The notes under the pieces were generated by a model that was not told the DNA's origin, made no database searches, and was given only the letters and a program-made list of their open reading frames with translations. The position numbers and the translations under genes were made by a program. A DNA stretch of 64,000 nt from an uncultured Microbacterium sp. (lineage in GTDB: Bacteria; Actinomycetota; Actinomycetes; Actinomycetales; Microbacteriaceae): positions 1-64,000 of the forward strand of contig NZ_CALBRW010000018.1 of assembly GCF_937927635.1 (NCBI RefSeq). Reading direction: 5' to 3'. Below are positions 15,575-26,023 of the stretch, in pieces (the first letter of the stretch is position 1; every line of letters starts with the position of its first letter).

Positions 15575-17005
15575 CTATTCCGCCGATCGTTCCCGTGCGG
15601 CAGCATCCGCCGCACCGGTTCCTGCCCTGTTCTTCTGGACCCACCCCTCGATGTTGCGCTGAGGGGCGACGCTCATGGCCAGCGAGCCGGCGGGGACGTC
15701 CTTGCGGACGACGGCGCCTGCACCGGTCTTCGCACCTGCTCCCAGCCTAACGGGAGCGACGAGCACCGTGTGCGAGCCGGTATGCACCTCATCCCCGATC
15801 TCGGTGCGGTGCTTGTTGACGTCGTCGTAGTTGGCCGTGATGGTGCTGGCGCCCAGGTTCACGTGCCTGCCGATGGTGGCATCCCCGACGTAGGAGAGGT
15901 GCGGGACCTTGCTCCCCTCGCCGATCTCGGCGTTCTTCGTCTCCACATAGGCGCCGATCTTGCCGTCCTCACCCAGCACCGTGCCCGGTCGCAGGTACGA
16001 GAACGGACCGACGGTGGCACGCGCGCCGATCACGGCGAGGTTGGCATCGGTGCGCTTGACCGTGGCATCCTCGCCGACCTCGGTGTCCACCAGAGTGGTG
16101 TCGGGGCCGATGGTGGCGCCTGTGGCGATCACGCAGGCGTGCAGGATCTGCGTGTTCGGCAGGATCGTCACGTCCGGGGCGAGCGTGGCGTCGTCGTCGA
16201 TCCACGTGGTCGCGGGGTCGACCACGGTGACGCCCTCGCGCTGCCAGTGCCACACGATGCGCTGGTTGAGCACCCGGCCGGCCTCGGCCAGCTGCGCGCG
16301 GTCGTTGACGCCGAACGTGGAGGCCACATCGGCCGCGAGCTCGGCGGCGACAGGCTCGGATGCGCCGCGGAGCAGACCGATCATGTCGGTGAGGTACATC
16401 TCGCCCTGGGCATTGTTCTGATCGATGCGCCCCAGGTGGGCACGCAGCGCGGATGCGCGGAACACGTACACGCCCGCGTTGATCTCGGTGACGGCCGCCT
16501 CCTCGGCGGTGGCGTCCTTCTGCTCGACGATGCGCTCCACGCCGCCGTCGGCGCCGCGGATGACACGGCCGTAGCCGGTGGGGTCGTCCAGGTGGGCGCT
16601 GAGCAGCGTCGCGGCTGCGGATGCCGCGCGGTGCCGGGCCAGCAGCGACTGCAGGGTCTCCGGCTGCAGCAGCGGCACGTCGCCGGAGAGCACCAGCACG
16701 TCGCCGTCGAAGTCGGCGGGCAGCGCCTCCATCCCGACCTGCACGGCGCGGCCGGTGCCGGGGATCTCGTCCTGATCGACGACGTCGGCGTCCGGGTAGC
16801 GGTCGGCGAGCAGGGCTGCGACCTGATCGCGCTCGTGCCGCACGATCACCTCGGTGTGCGTCGCACCGAGCGCCGCAGCCGTGGTCAGCACATGGCCGAC
16901 CAGCGTGCGCCCGCCGATGCGGTGCAGCACCTTGGGCAGGCGCGAGCGCATGCGAGTGCCCTGCCCTGCGGCCAGGACGATGATGGCGAGTTCATTCTCC
17001 GACAT
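15575..17005 (-). CDS. glmU: Bifunctional GlcNAc-1-P uridyltransferase/GlcN-1-P acetyltransferase
   Basis: Catalyses the last two steps to UDP-GlcNAc for peptidoglycan. It is 476 residues. The N-terminal uridyltransferase domain (about 1-240) begins with IIVLAAGQGTRMRSRLPKVL; the C-terminal left-handed beta helix (about 260-460) contains hexapeptide repeats and KTGAGAVVRKDVPAGSLAMS. The start ATG 17005 is one nucleotide from the 3' end of tRNA-Gln, so its only Shine-Dalgarno-like sequence (GGCGGAG) lies within the tRNA acceptor stem. prs follows. Confidence 0.96.
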   Translation of the reverse strand: MSENELAIIVLAAGQGTRMRSRLPKVLHRIGGRTLVGHVLTTAAALGATHTEVIVRHERDQVAALLADRYPDADVVDQDEIPGTGRAVQVGMEALPADFDGDVLVLSGDVPLLQPETLQSLLARHRAASAAATLLSAHLDDPTGYGRVIRGADGGVERIVEQKDATAEEAAVTEINAGVYVFRASALRAHLGRIDQNNAQGEMYLTDMIGLLRGASEPVAAELAADVASTFGVNDRAQLAEAGRVLNQRIVWHWQREGVTVVDPATTWIDDDATLAPDVTILPNTQILHACVIATGATIGPDTTLVDTEVGEDATVKRTDANLAVIGARATVGPFSYLRPGTVLGEDGKIGAYVETKNAEIGEGSKVPHLSYVGDATIGRHVNLGASTITANYDDVNKHRTEIGDEVHTGSHTVLVAPVRLGAGAKTGAGAVVRKDVPAGSLAMSVAPQRNIEGWVQKNRAGTGAADAAARERSAE

Positions 17006-17006
17006 G

Positions 17007-17078
17007 CTCCGCCGCCAGGACTCGAACCTGGACTTAACAGCTCCAAAGGCTGTCGTGCTGCCATTACACCACGGCGGA
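17007..17078 (-). tRNA. tRNA-Gln (anticodon TTG)
   Basis: A 72-nt cloverleaf on the minus strand. The acceptor arms TCCGCCG and CGGCGGA pair perfectly, with discriminator G; the T-arm contains GGTTCGAATCC; the anticodon loop CTTTGGA places TTG at 34-36 (reads CAA, and CAG by wobble) inside an ACAGC/GCTGT stem. CCA is not encoded. It lies directly upstream of glmU, with one base between them. Confidence 0.97.
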
Positions 17079-17160
17079 CCGCGGATCGCGCCGCGCGCGT
17101 TCCGCGTGACAAGTCTGCCATGCCGCGTGCGCCGCCCCCTGCGTGCGCGATGATGGAGGG

Positions 17161-17655
17161 ATGAGCGAGGTGGACGAGGTCGATCGGATCGTCAGTGCGT
17201 GGAACACGCAGCGACCCGACCTGGACTTCTCCCCTCTCGAGGTGCTCTCGCGCATGGACCGCCTCTCGCGCCAGCTCGACCGCGCCCGCCGCGAGGTGTT
17301 CCACCGCAGCGACATCGAGCCCTGGGAGTGGGACGTGCTCTCGGCGCTGCGCCGCGCGGGCGCACCGTTCCGGCTCTCCCCCAAGCAGCTGCTGCAGCAG
17401 ACCCTGGTCTCCAGCGGCACCATGACCAACCGCATCGATCGGCTCGTGGGCCGCCGATTCGTGCGTCGCGAGGCCGACCCCGACGACGGGCGCAGCATCC
17501 TGGTCATCCTCACCGACGACGGGAGGGTGCGGGCGGATGCCGCGATCACCCGCCTGGTGGATGCCGAAGCCGAGCTGCTGCAGGCTCTCCCCCGCACGGA
17601 CCGCGACCGGCTGGCAGGCCTCCTGCGCAAGCTCAGCCTGAGCTTCGACGCGTGA
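17161..17655 (+). CDS. MarR-family transcriptional regulator
   Basis: A 164-residue winged-helix protein, a probable dimer. The recognition helix region reads QTLVSSGTMTNRIDRLVGRRFVRR and the wing ADPDDGRSILVILTDDGR, both typical MarR. ATG 17161 is chosen; GTG 17143 is possible but less family-like. It is divergent from tRNA-Gln/glmU and 13 bp upstream of the pseudouridine synthase, with which it is probably co-transcribed. The ligand and target are unknown. Confidence 0.9.
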   Translation: MSEVDEVDRIVSAWNTQRPDLDFSPLEVLSRMDRLSRQLDRARREVFHRSDIEPWEWDVLSALRRAGAPFRLSPKQLLQQTLVSSGTMTNRIDRLVGRRFVRREADPDDGRSILVILTDDGRVRADAAITRLVDAEAELLQALPRTDRDRLAGLLRKLSLSFDA

Positions 17656-17668
17656 GCGGGCGCCCCTG

Positions 17669-18610
17669 ATGGCGATGGCATCGCCCCTGCCGGTGCGCGA
17701 CGGCGTCGGCGCCACGCGCCTGCACGTGCCCCTGGAGGGCCCTTGGGCGACCATCGGCGCCTACATGGCCGAGCGGTTCTTCCACCTGGATCCGGAGCGG
17801 CTGCTGACGCGCTTCGACCGCGGTGAGATCGTCGCCCGCGACGGCTCGCCGCTGACCAGGGAGACGCCGCTGGGCGCGCACGAGTTCATCTGGTATTACC
17901 GTGAGCCGCCCGTGGAGCGCGAGATCCCGTTCCCGATCGAGGTGCTGCACCAGGACCGCGACCTGGTGATCGTGGACAAGCCGCACTTCCTGCCGACCAC
18001 CCCGGGCGGCAAGTACCTGCAGAACTCCGCCCTGGTGCGGCTGCGCAACCTGCTGGACAACCCCGAGCTCACGCCCATCCACCGGCTGGATCGCGCCACG
18101 GCGGGCCTGCTGATGTTCTCCACGCGTCCCGCGACCCGCGGCGCCTACCAGCTGCTGTTCGAGAGGCGCCGGGTCGAGAAGGTGTACGAGGCCGTCTCCC
18201 CGCTGCCTGCGGACTGGGATCCGGCATCCCCCGCCCTGGGCGGGCAGCCGTTCCCGATCGTCTTCCGCAACCACATCGAGAAGCTCCGAGCGCACGTGTG
18301 CGTGCGGGTGGATGCGGATCGCGAGCCGAACTCCGAGACGCTCATCGAGCTGCGCGGGTTCGACGATCGGGTGCTGCACACCACGCTGCGCCCGCACTCC
18401 GGGAAGATGCACCAGCTGCGCGTGCACCTGGCGGCGCTGGGCGCGGGCATCCTGCACGACACGTTCTATCCGGAGCTGCTGCCGGAGGCACCGGACGACT
18501 TCTCCAAGCCCCTGCAGCTGCTGGCCCGCGAGCTGAGGTTCACCGACCCGCTCACGGGCGAGCAGCGCGAGTTCGTCACCCGGCGCACGCTGCAGGAGGC
18601 CCCGCACTGA
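17669..18610 (+). CDS. RluA-family pseudouridine synthase
   Basis: Isomerises specific uridines in rRNA or tRNA. It is 313 residues. An S4-like N-terminal part (residues 25-75) is followed by the catalytic domain with HRLDRATAGLLMFS (catalytic Asp141) and the conserved C-terminal GKMHQLRVHLAALG. It is closest to the RluA/TruC type; the target position cannot be told from sequence. ATG 17669 was used; another ATG lies two codons later. It ends 7 bp from the convergent amino acid transporter ATPase. Confidence 0.9.
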   Translation: MAMASPLPVRDGVGATRLHVPLEGPWATIGAYMAERFFHLDPERLLTRFDRGEIVARDGSPLTRETPLGAHEFIWYYREPPVEREIPFPIEVLHQDRDLVIVDKPHFLPTTPGGKYLQNSALVRLRNLLDNPELTPIHRLDRATAGLLMFSTRPATRGAYQLLFERRRVEKVYEAVSPLPADWDPASPALGGQPFPIVFRNHIEKLRAHVCVRVDADREPNSETLIELRGFDDRVLHTTLRPHSGKMHQLRVHLAALGAGILHDTFYPELLPEAPDDFSKPLQLLARELRFTDPLTGEQREFVTRRTLQEAPH

Positions 18611-18617
18611 CCGTCGG

Positions 18618-19385
18618 TCACAGCACCTGGGACAGGAATCGCTGCAGGCGAGGGCTCGCCGGAGCGTCGAAGATCTGATCCGGTGCGCCGGATTCGATCG
18701 CGCGCCCTCGGTCCATGAACAGCACCTGCTGCGCCACCGAGCGGGCGAAGCCCATCTCATGCGTGACGACCAGCATCGTCATCCCCGAGCCCGCCAGCTC
18801 CGCCATAGTCTCGAGCACGCCCTTCACCAGCTCGGGGTCGAGCGCCGAGGTGGACTCGTCGAAGAGCATGACCTCGGGATCCATCGCCAGCGCCCGTGCG
18901 ATCGCGACACGCTGCTGCTGCCCGCCGGACAGGCGCGACGGGCGCACATCGGCCTTGTGCGCGAGCCCCACCCGGTCGAGCTCGCGCAGCGCGCGCTCCG
19001 AGGCCTCGTCCTTCGACATGCCTCGCAGCTTGACGAGCCCGAGCGTGATGTTGGCACGCACCGTCTTGTGCGGGAACAGGTTGAAATGCTGGAACACCAT
19101 TCCCACACGCTGGCGCAGCTGATCGGGATTGTCCTCGAGCACCGACCTGCCGTCCAGCAGCACGTCCCCCGAGTCGGGCTCGATCAGCCTGTTCACGGTG
19201 CGCAGCAGCGTGGACTTGCCCGACCCGGACGGCCCGATGATGCACGTGGCGGTGCCGGCCGGAACATCGAGGTCGATGCCCCGCAGCACCCGGTTGCTGC
19301 CGAACGAGAGCCGGATGTCGCGGGTGGAGACGCTCACGCCCTTGCCCGGCGCGATCGACCGCTCGGATTCCGTCACGCCGCTCAC
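18618..19385 (-). CDS. Polar amino acid ABC transporter ATP-binding protein
   Basis: Cytoplasmic ATPase of a His/Glu/Gln-type importer, 255 residues. Walker A GPSGSGKST, Q-loop VFQHFNLFPHKTV, signature LSGGQQQRVAIARALAMDP and the switch His in VVTHEMGFA are intact. Walker B reads LFDESTSALDPE where the usual residue after the catalytic Glu is Pro. GTG 19385 overlaps the permease stop (GTGA). It forms an operon with the permease and binding protein upstream. Confidence 0.93.
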   Translation of the reverse strand: MSGVTESERSIAPGKGVSVSTRDIRLSFGSNRVLRGIDLDVPAGTATCIIGPSGSGKSTLLRTVNRLIEPDSGDVLLDGRSVLEDNPDQLRQRVGMVFQHFNLFPHKTVRANITLGLVKLRGMSKDEASERALRELDRVGLAHKADVRPSRLSGGQQQRVAIARALAMDPEVMLFDESTSALDPELVKGVLETMAELAGSGMTMLVVTHEMGFARSVAQQVLFMDRGRAIESGAPDQIFDAPASPRLQRFLSQVL

Positions 19386-20164
19386 TTCGCGCTCCCCTGC
19401 TCTGCGACGGAGTCCATCTCCGCATCGAAGTCATCCGCGTCCGGGTCGACGACGTCGACCCTTCGCCCTTCCCGCAGCCGCTTGTCGATGGCGTTCACCG
19501 CATGCGTCAGCGGGATCGTGATGGCCAGATAGAACAGGCCTGCGAGGACGAGAGCGGACTGATTCCCCGTGTTCGCGGCGACGTCCTGCCCGACGCGGAA
19601 CAGCTCGCGCTGGCTCGCGAGCAGGCCGAGGAAGTAGATCAGCGAGGAGTCCTTGATCAGGGCGATGAGCTGGTTCACCAGCGCCGGCAGCACGCGCCGC
19701 ACGCCCTGCGGGATGATCACCAGCCGCATCGCGGCGCCCCCGGAGAACCCGATCGCGCGAGCCGCCTCGGTCTGACCCGCATCGACGCTCTGGATCCCCG
19801 ACCGGAAGATCTCTCCGATGTACGCGCCGGCGATCAGCCCCAGCGCCAGGATCCCGAACGGATAGGGGTTGGGCCCCCACACCATCAGCCCGAGCGGGGC
19901 GAAGCCGACGCCGATCAGCAGGATGGTGACCGCGGCGGGCAGCCCGCGCAGGATGTCGGTGTAGATCCTCGCGGGCCACCGGAGCCAACGGCGCTTGGAC
20001 ATCCCGGCGACCGCCAGCAGCATGCCCAGCACAGTGCCGAGGATCCCGGACGACACGGCGAGGATCAGCGTGTTGGGCAGCCCGACGGCGAGCAGCTCGG
20101 GAAGAGCCGCCCGCATCGCATCGAAGTCGAAGAAGGACTCCCAGACCGCGATCAGTGCGTCCAC
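19382..20164 (-). CDS. Polar amino acid ABC transporter permease
   Basis: HisM-family inner-membrane permease, 260 residues with about five membrane helices and the EAA loop GQTEAARAIGFSGGAAMRLVI. The acidic C-terminal tail (VDVVDPDADDFDAEMD) is unusual for the family. Start GTG 20164 gives the shortest protein with a full first helix; the frame is open farther upstream but overlaps the binding-protein gene. It lies between the lipoprotein gene and the ATPase gene. A single permease gene implies a homodimeric channel. Confidence 0.9.
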   Translation of the reverse strand: MDALIAVWESFFDFDAMRAALPELLAVGLPNTLILAVSSGILGTVLGMLLAVAGMSKRRWLRWPARIYTDILRGLPAAVTILLIGVGFAPLGLMVWGPNPYPFGILALGLIAGAYIGEIFRSGIQSVDAGQTEAARAIGFSGGAAMRLVIIPQGVRRVLPALVNQLIALIKDSSLIYFLGLLASQRELFRVGQDVAANTGNQSALVLAGLFYLAITIPLTHAVNAIDKRLREGRRVDVVDPDADDFDAEMDSVAEQGSAK

Positions 20165-20192
20165 GCCGGCACCCTGCTCGTGTCGGAGCGGC

Positions 20193-21029
20193 TCACTTGC
20201 CGCTGCCGGGCACGAATCCGTCGGGGATCGCCCGACCGGGGTAGTACTGCTCGACGAGCTTCTTCCAGGTGCCGTCCGCGATGACCTCGTCCAGCGCCTT
20301 GTTGAGGGCCTCGCGGAGCTTGTCGTTGCCGGGGGCCACGGCGTAGGCCATTCCGTTCTCGCTGAGCTTCTTCGCGACGGCGACGATCTTGCCGCCCGAT
20401 TCGGAAGCCGTCTTCTCGCCGATCTCCGCGGGCGAGACCCACGCATCGGCCGTGCCGGCCCGCAGCTGGTTCAGCGCCGCGTTGTAGTCCGGCACGCGAA
20501 CCGGGTCCAGGCCCTCATGGGTGGCGTAGTCATCCTGCACCGTGCCCTGCACGACAGCGACGCGCTTGCCCTTGAGCTGATCGAACGAGGTGATCGAGGA
20601 GCCCGCAGGAGTCTCGAGGCCGAGGTACCCGAAGTCGTACTTGTTCGTGAAGTCGACGGTCTTCTTGCGGGCATCCGTGATCGTGATCGAGCTGGAGCCG
20701 ACGTCGAACTTCTTGGTCTTCACCTGCGCGAGCAGCGAACTGAACTCGGTGCCGACGAACTCGACCTTGAGGTCGAGCTTCTTCGCGATCGCGGTGAGAA
20801 GGTCATTGTCGAAACCGGTGAACTTGCTGTCCTTGAGGTAGACGTTCGGCGGAGCGTCCGTCAGGGTTCCCGTGCGCAGCACCCCCGGCTGGATGAGTCC
20901 GTAGGGGTTCGCGTTCGTGGAACCGGCGTCGCTGGACGAAGCCGGGCTCGAAGCGCACCCGACGAGGGAGGCGATCAGGGCAGCGGCGGTTGCGGCAGCG
21001 GCTGCGATGGTGGTGATGCGGCGGGACAT
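20193..21029 (-). CDS. Amino acid ABC transporter substrate-binding lipoprotein
   Basis: Family 3 solute-binding protein, 278 residues, with a lipobox ending at Cys25 (SLVGC). The body carries the signature KFTGFDNDLLTAIAKKLDL and KFDVGSSSITITDARKKTVDFT. The start at ATG 21029 (GAGAGG upstream) follows the signal-peptide logic; the longer frame to 21113 adds a non-signal leader. It is the first gene of a three-gene importer operon. The exact amino acid is not readable from sequence. Confidence 0.92.
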   Translation of the reverse strand: MSRRITTIAAAAATAAALIASLVGCASSPASSSDAGSTNANPYGLIQPGVLRTGTLTDAPPNVYLKDSKFTGFDNDLLTAIAKKLDLKVEFVGTEFSSLLAQVKTKKFDVGSSSITITDARKKTVDFTNKYDFGYLGLETPAGSSITSFDQLKGKRVAVVQGTVQDDYATHEGLDPVRVPDYNAALNQLRAGTADAWVSPAEIGEKTASESGGKIVAVAKKLSENGMAYAVAPGNDKLREALNKALDEVIADGTWKKLVEQYYPGRAIPDGFVPGSGK

Positions 21030-21290
21030 GGTTCGGGTTTCCTCTCGTGGGGACTCGAAGACGGTACGTGCGTGAACGGCAGTGTCTGTAATCGGGCCGT
21101 CACATGGCGTCACAGCACCGGGTCCGGATCACTCGCGCCCAGGGATCAGGATGCCCAGACCGCGCGCACGCCGTCGGCGACCACGTCATCCGCATCCGCA
21201 ACGCGGATCCCGGTCAATGCCGCCGCGAACAGCGACACGGCCTCCGCGGACGAGTATCCGGGCGGGGTGTCTCCGTCGCGCTGCCGGCGG

Positions 21291-23129
<1,839 letters not shown>

Positions 23130-23234
23130 GACCTCTCAAGGGTAGTCGGGGCGCGCGGGATCCAGCCCGCTGCAGGTCGCCGCCACCATAATGGAGTTCA
23201 CCGTGTGACCGTGCGCATCAGGAAGGGGACGATC

Positions 23235-24254
23235 GTGGATCGCGTTCGCGCTCCCAACATCCGCGATGTCGCGCGCCTGGCCGGCGTCTCGTACCAGACC
23301 GTGTCGCGCGTGCTCAACGACTCCCCCAACATCCGCGACGCGACGAAGGATCGCGTGCTGGCCGCGATCGACGAACTGGGGTACCGGCCGAACCAGGCCG
23401 CGCGCACGCTGGTGACCAGCCGTTCCCAGACCATCGGCGTGCTCACGTCGATGTCGGTGCACTACGGCCCCACCACCGCCATCAACGCACTCGAGCAGTC
23501 CGCCCGCGACGCGGGGTACCGGATGAGCCTGACCACGCTCGCCAGCAGCGACGATGCAGCCATCCGCAGCAGCCTGGACTTCCTGATGTCGCAGGGCATC
23601 GAGGGCCTTGTCGTGATCGCACCGCAGGAGCGCATCATCCAGGCCCTCGAGGACGCGGCCATCACGATCCCCACCATCACCCTGGACACCAGCGGACGCG
23701 CCAGCGGACACAGCGTCGGCGTGGACCAGATCGCCGGGGCCAGGCTGGCCACGCAGCATCTGATCGACCTGGGTCACACCGACATCGTGCACATCGCCGG
23801 TCCCCGTGACTGGATCGAGGCGGATGCCCGGATGCGCGGCTACCTGCAGACGCTGTCGGATGCCGACCTGCGCACCCGCGCGCCCATCCTCGGCGACTGG
23901 AGCGCGGGCTTCGGCTACTACGCGGGCAAGGAGCTGCTGCGCTATCGCGACTTCACGGCGGTCTTCGCGGGCAACGACCAGATGGCGCTGGGCTTCCTGC
24001 ACGCGTGCCGCGAGCTCGGCATCCGCACTCCCGAGGAGATCAGCGTCGTGGGCTTCGACGACATCCCCGAGGCTGCGCACTTCGCACCTCCCCTGACCAC
24101 CGTCAGGCAGGACTTCGCCGAGATCGGCAGGCAGGCCATGACCATGCTGCTGGCGCTGATCGGCGGCGGTGAGGGCGAGCTCACCCGCGTGATGCCCGAG
24201 CTCGTGGTGCGAAGTTCGACGGCATCCGCACCGCCTGCGCCTCTCTCGCTCTGA
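23235..24254 (+). CDS. LacI-family transcriptional regulator
   Basis: A 339-residue regulator. The N-terminal helix-turn-helix NIRDVARLAGVSYQTVSRVLND and hinge LGYRPNQAARTLVTSRS are standard; the periplasmic-binding-protein-like effector domain follows. GTG 23235 is chosen because AGGAAGGGG precedes it; in-frame GTG codons at 23205 and 23211 are alternatives. It lies upstream of a monosaccharide transporter in the same orientation, and a LacI-type palindrome overlaps the next promoter (24337-24354). It therefore probably represses chvE-gguAB in the absence of sugar. Confidence 0.92.
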   Translation: MDRVRAPNIRDVARLAGVSYQTVSRVLNDSPNIRDATKDRVLAAIDELGYRPNQAARTLVTSRSQTIGVLTSMSVHYGPTTAINALEQSARDAGYRMSLTTLASSDDAAIRSSLDFLMSQGIEGLVVIAPQERIIQALEDAAITIPTITLDTSGRASGHSVGVDQIAGARLATQHLIDLGHTDIVHIAGPRDWIEADARMRGYLQTLSDADLRTRAPILGDWSAGFGYYAGKELLRYRDFTAVFAGNDQMALGFLHACRELGIRTPEEISVVGFDDIPEAAHFAPPLTTVRQDFAEIGRQAMTMLLALIGGGEGELTRVMPELVVRSSTASAPPAPLSL

Positions 24255-24296
24255 ACCGGTTTCGTCACGAATCGATAACCCCTGCCGCTGTGGGCG

Positions 24297-24354
24297 TTGA
24301 CAGATGTGACCGTTTCGCATGTATCATCGTGCTCACGTTGTGATCGTTCACAAC
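24297..24354 (+). promoter_or_regulatory. Promoter and LacI-type operator for the monosaccharide transporter
   Basis: A consensus -35 TTGACA (24297-24302) is followed by TATCAT (24322-24327) at a long 19-bp spacing (ATGTAT at 16 bp is an alternative). Directly downstream is GTTGTGATCGTTCACAAC (24337-24354), a palindrome with 7-bp arms, placed where a LacI-family repressor would block the transcript start. Confidence 0.7.
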
Positions 24355-24400
24355 CGCCCTGGCGAACCAGTCCGGCCGATCGACGATGGAGTCCCCACCC

Positions 24401-24865
24401 ATGCCGCACGACGACACCCCGCGCGAACGCTGCGACGTGCGCGCCGCCGCCGTCCGGCAGGTGCTCATCGCCCGCACCCGGGAGCGGCTCTGCGAGGCGT
24501 GTGCTCGGGCATCCGACGCCGAGGCGCCGACCGCGGTCTCGCTGCGCGTCGAGAACGCCGACCTGTTCGTCATCACGCCCGACGCGAGCAGCCTGCACGA
24601 CGTCGGGCCCGCGCAGACCTCCCTCGTCGACCTGGACGGCCGGGTGGTCGGTACGGCGTGGGATCGGCGCTCAGCGCCGTCGTCCGACACCGCTGCGCAC
24701 GCCGCAGCCCACCGATCCGGCGCCGGTCGCGCCGTCGCCTCGTGCGCAGGACGTCTCGCGCACGCCTCGACTCCCGCCGCGGCGCTCCACGCCGTGACGG
24801 ACCAGGACGGCTCCCCGTCGTCCACCCACGAAGAACCGCAACACCACACAAGGAGCACACAGTGA
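24401..24865 (+). pseudogene. Truncated class II aldolase/epimerase-like protein
   Basis: The 154-residue product matches the N-terminal half of the class II aldolase/L-ribulose-5-phosphate 4-epimerase fold: DLFVITPDASSLHDV, SLVDLDGRVVG and the phosphate-site-like SSDTAAHAAAHR. A full enzyme of 210-260 residues would then have a zinc-binding HxH motif and a C-terminal half; here the sequence continues as low-complexity Ala/Ser/His-rich residues without either. No internal stop or clear frameshift is visible, and the stop overlaps the chvE GTG start (GTGA), so it may still be translated. It is either a decaying aldolase or a shortened protein with a new role. Confidence 0.6.
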
Positions 24866-25983
24866 AGATGAAGAGGTCTCTCGCGCTCGTCGGCATGGCT
24901 GCCGTGGCCGCGATCGTTCTCGCCGGCTGCAGCGGCACACGCGGCGGCGACACTCCCGCAGCAGGCGGCGACAAGGCGGCATCCGACTTCACCGTCGGCG
25001 TCGCGATGCCCACCCAGCAGTCCGAGCGCTGGATCGCCGACGGCAACAACGTCAAGAAGACGCTCGAGGACATGGGCTACAAGGTCGATCTGCAGTACGC
25101 CAACGACGACATCCCCACCCAGGTCTCGCAGATCGAGAACATGATCTCCACCGGCGCCGACGCGCTGATCGTGGCGTCGATCGACGGCACCACCCTCACC
25201 GACGTGCTGCAGCAGGCCGCCGACGACAAGATCCCGGTGATCGCCTACGACCGCCTGATCAACGGCACGGACAACGTCGACTACTACACGACGTTCGACA
25301 ACTACCAGGTGGGCGTGCAGCAGGCGACGAGCCTGCTGACGGGCCTCGGCGTGCTCGACGAGAACGGCAAGGACACCGGCATCGCGGGTCCGCTGAACAT
25401 CGAGGTGTTCGCCGGCAGCCCCGACGACAACAACGCCACGTTCTTCTGGAACGGCGCGATGGACACCCTCAAGCCGTACCTCGACAAGGGTGTGCTGAAG
25501 GTGCCGTCCGGCCAGACCGACTTCGAGCAGGCCGCCATCCTGCGCTGGCTGCCGGAGACCGCGCAGAAGCGCATGGAGAACATCCTCACCATCATCGGCG
25601 GCACCAAGCTCGACGGCGTGCTCTCCCCCTACGACGGCCTGTCGATCGGCATCATCTCGGCGCTGACGTCGGGCGGCTACTCCGCCTCGGCACTGCCGGT
25701 GATCACCGGTCAGGACGCCGAGGCCGGCAGCGTGAAGTCCATCATCGCCGGCGAGCAGTACTCGACGATCTTCAAGGACACCCGCGAGCTGGGCAAGCAG
25801 GCCGCGCAGATGGTCGACGACATCCTCAAGGACAAGAAGCCCGAGGTGAACGACACCAAGACCTACGACAACGGCAAGAAGGTCGTCCCCTCGTACCTGC
25901 TGAAGTCCGTCATCGTCACCAAGGACAACTACAAGAAGGTCCTCGTCGACAGCGGCTACTACACCGAGGGCGACCTCAAGTAG
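24862..25983 (+). CDS. chvE: Multiple-monosaccharide ABC transporter substrate-binding lipoprotein
   Basis: ChvE-like family 4 binding protein, 373 residues, with a lipobox ending at Cys23 (VLAGC). It contains VGVAMPTQQSERWIADGNNVKK and IPVIAYDRLINGTDNVDYYTTFDN, typical of ChvE and xylose/glucose-binding relatives. Start is GTG 24862 with AAGGAG at ideal spacing. It is followed by a perfect 14-bp-stem hairpin before gguA, which fits higher expression of the binding protein. The likely substrates are arabinose, galactose, glucose or xylose; this is inferred from the family. Confidence 0.93.
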   Translation: MKMKRSLALVGMAAVAAIVLAGCSGTRGGDTPAAGGDKAASDFTVGVAMPTQQSERWIADGNNVKKTLEDMGYKVDLQYANDDIPTQVSQIENMISTGADALIVASIDGTTLTDVLQQAADDKIPVIAYDRLINGTDNVDYYTTFDNYQVGVQQATSLLTGLGVLDENGKDTGIAGPLNIEVFAGSPDDNNATFFWNGAMDTLKPYLDKGVLKVPSGQTDFEQAAILRWLPETAQKRMENILTIIGGTKLDGVLSPYDGLSIGIISALTSGGYSASALPVITGQDAEAGSVKSIIAGEQYSTIFKDTRELGKQAAQMVDDILKDKKPEVNDTKTYDNGKKVVPSYLLKSVIVTKDNYKKVLVDSGYYTEGDLK

Positions 25984-25990
25984 GCACCCG

Positions 25991-26023
25991 GGTCGGGCCC
26001 GCCCTCCTCGGGCGGGCCCGACC
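25991..26023 (+). terminator. Perfect hairpin between chvE and gguA (attenuator)
   Basis: GGTCGGGCCCGCCC and GGGCGGGCCCGACC form a perfect 14-bp stem with loop TCCTC. No T-run follows. Its position after the binding-protein gene suggests partial termination or 3'-end protection. Confidence 0.8.

Noticed and set aside
13056..17164. Long plus-strand frames opposite the RnfD-like gene, prs and glmU
   Set aside because: Antisense shadows of well-supported genes with low-complexity translations.
17629..17645. AAGCTCAGCCTGAGCTT palindrome at the end of the MarR gene, partly like the interspersed element
   Set aside because: Shares only GCTCAG/CTGAGC with the element, and encodes the natural MarR C-terminus; probably chance.
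21146..21290. Minus-strand stretch after uup reading GYSSAEAVSLFAAALTG to a stop at 21146
   Set aside because: Coding-like composition but no usable start outside uup except a GTG at 21238 giving about 30 residues; could be a gene remnant, not enough to call.
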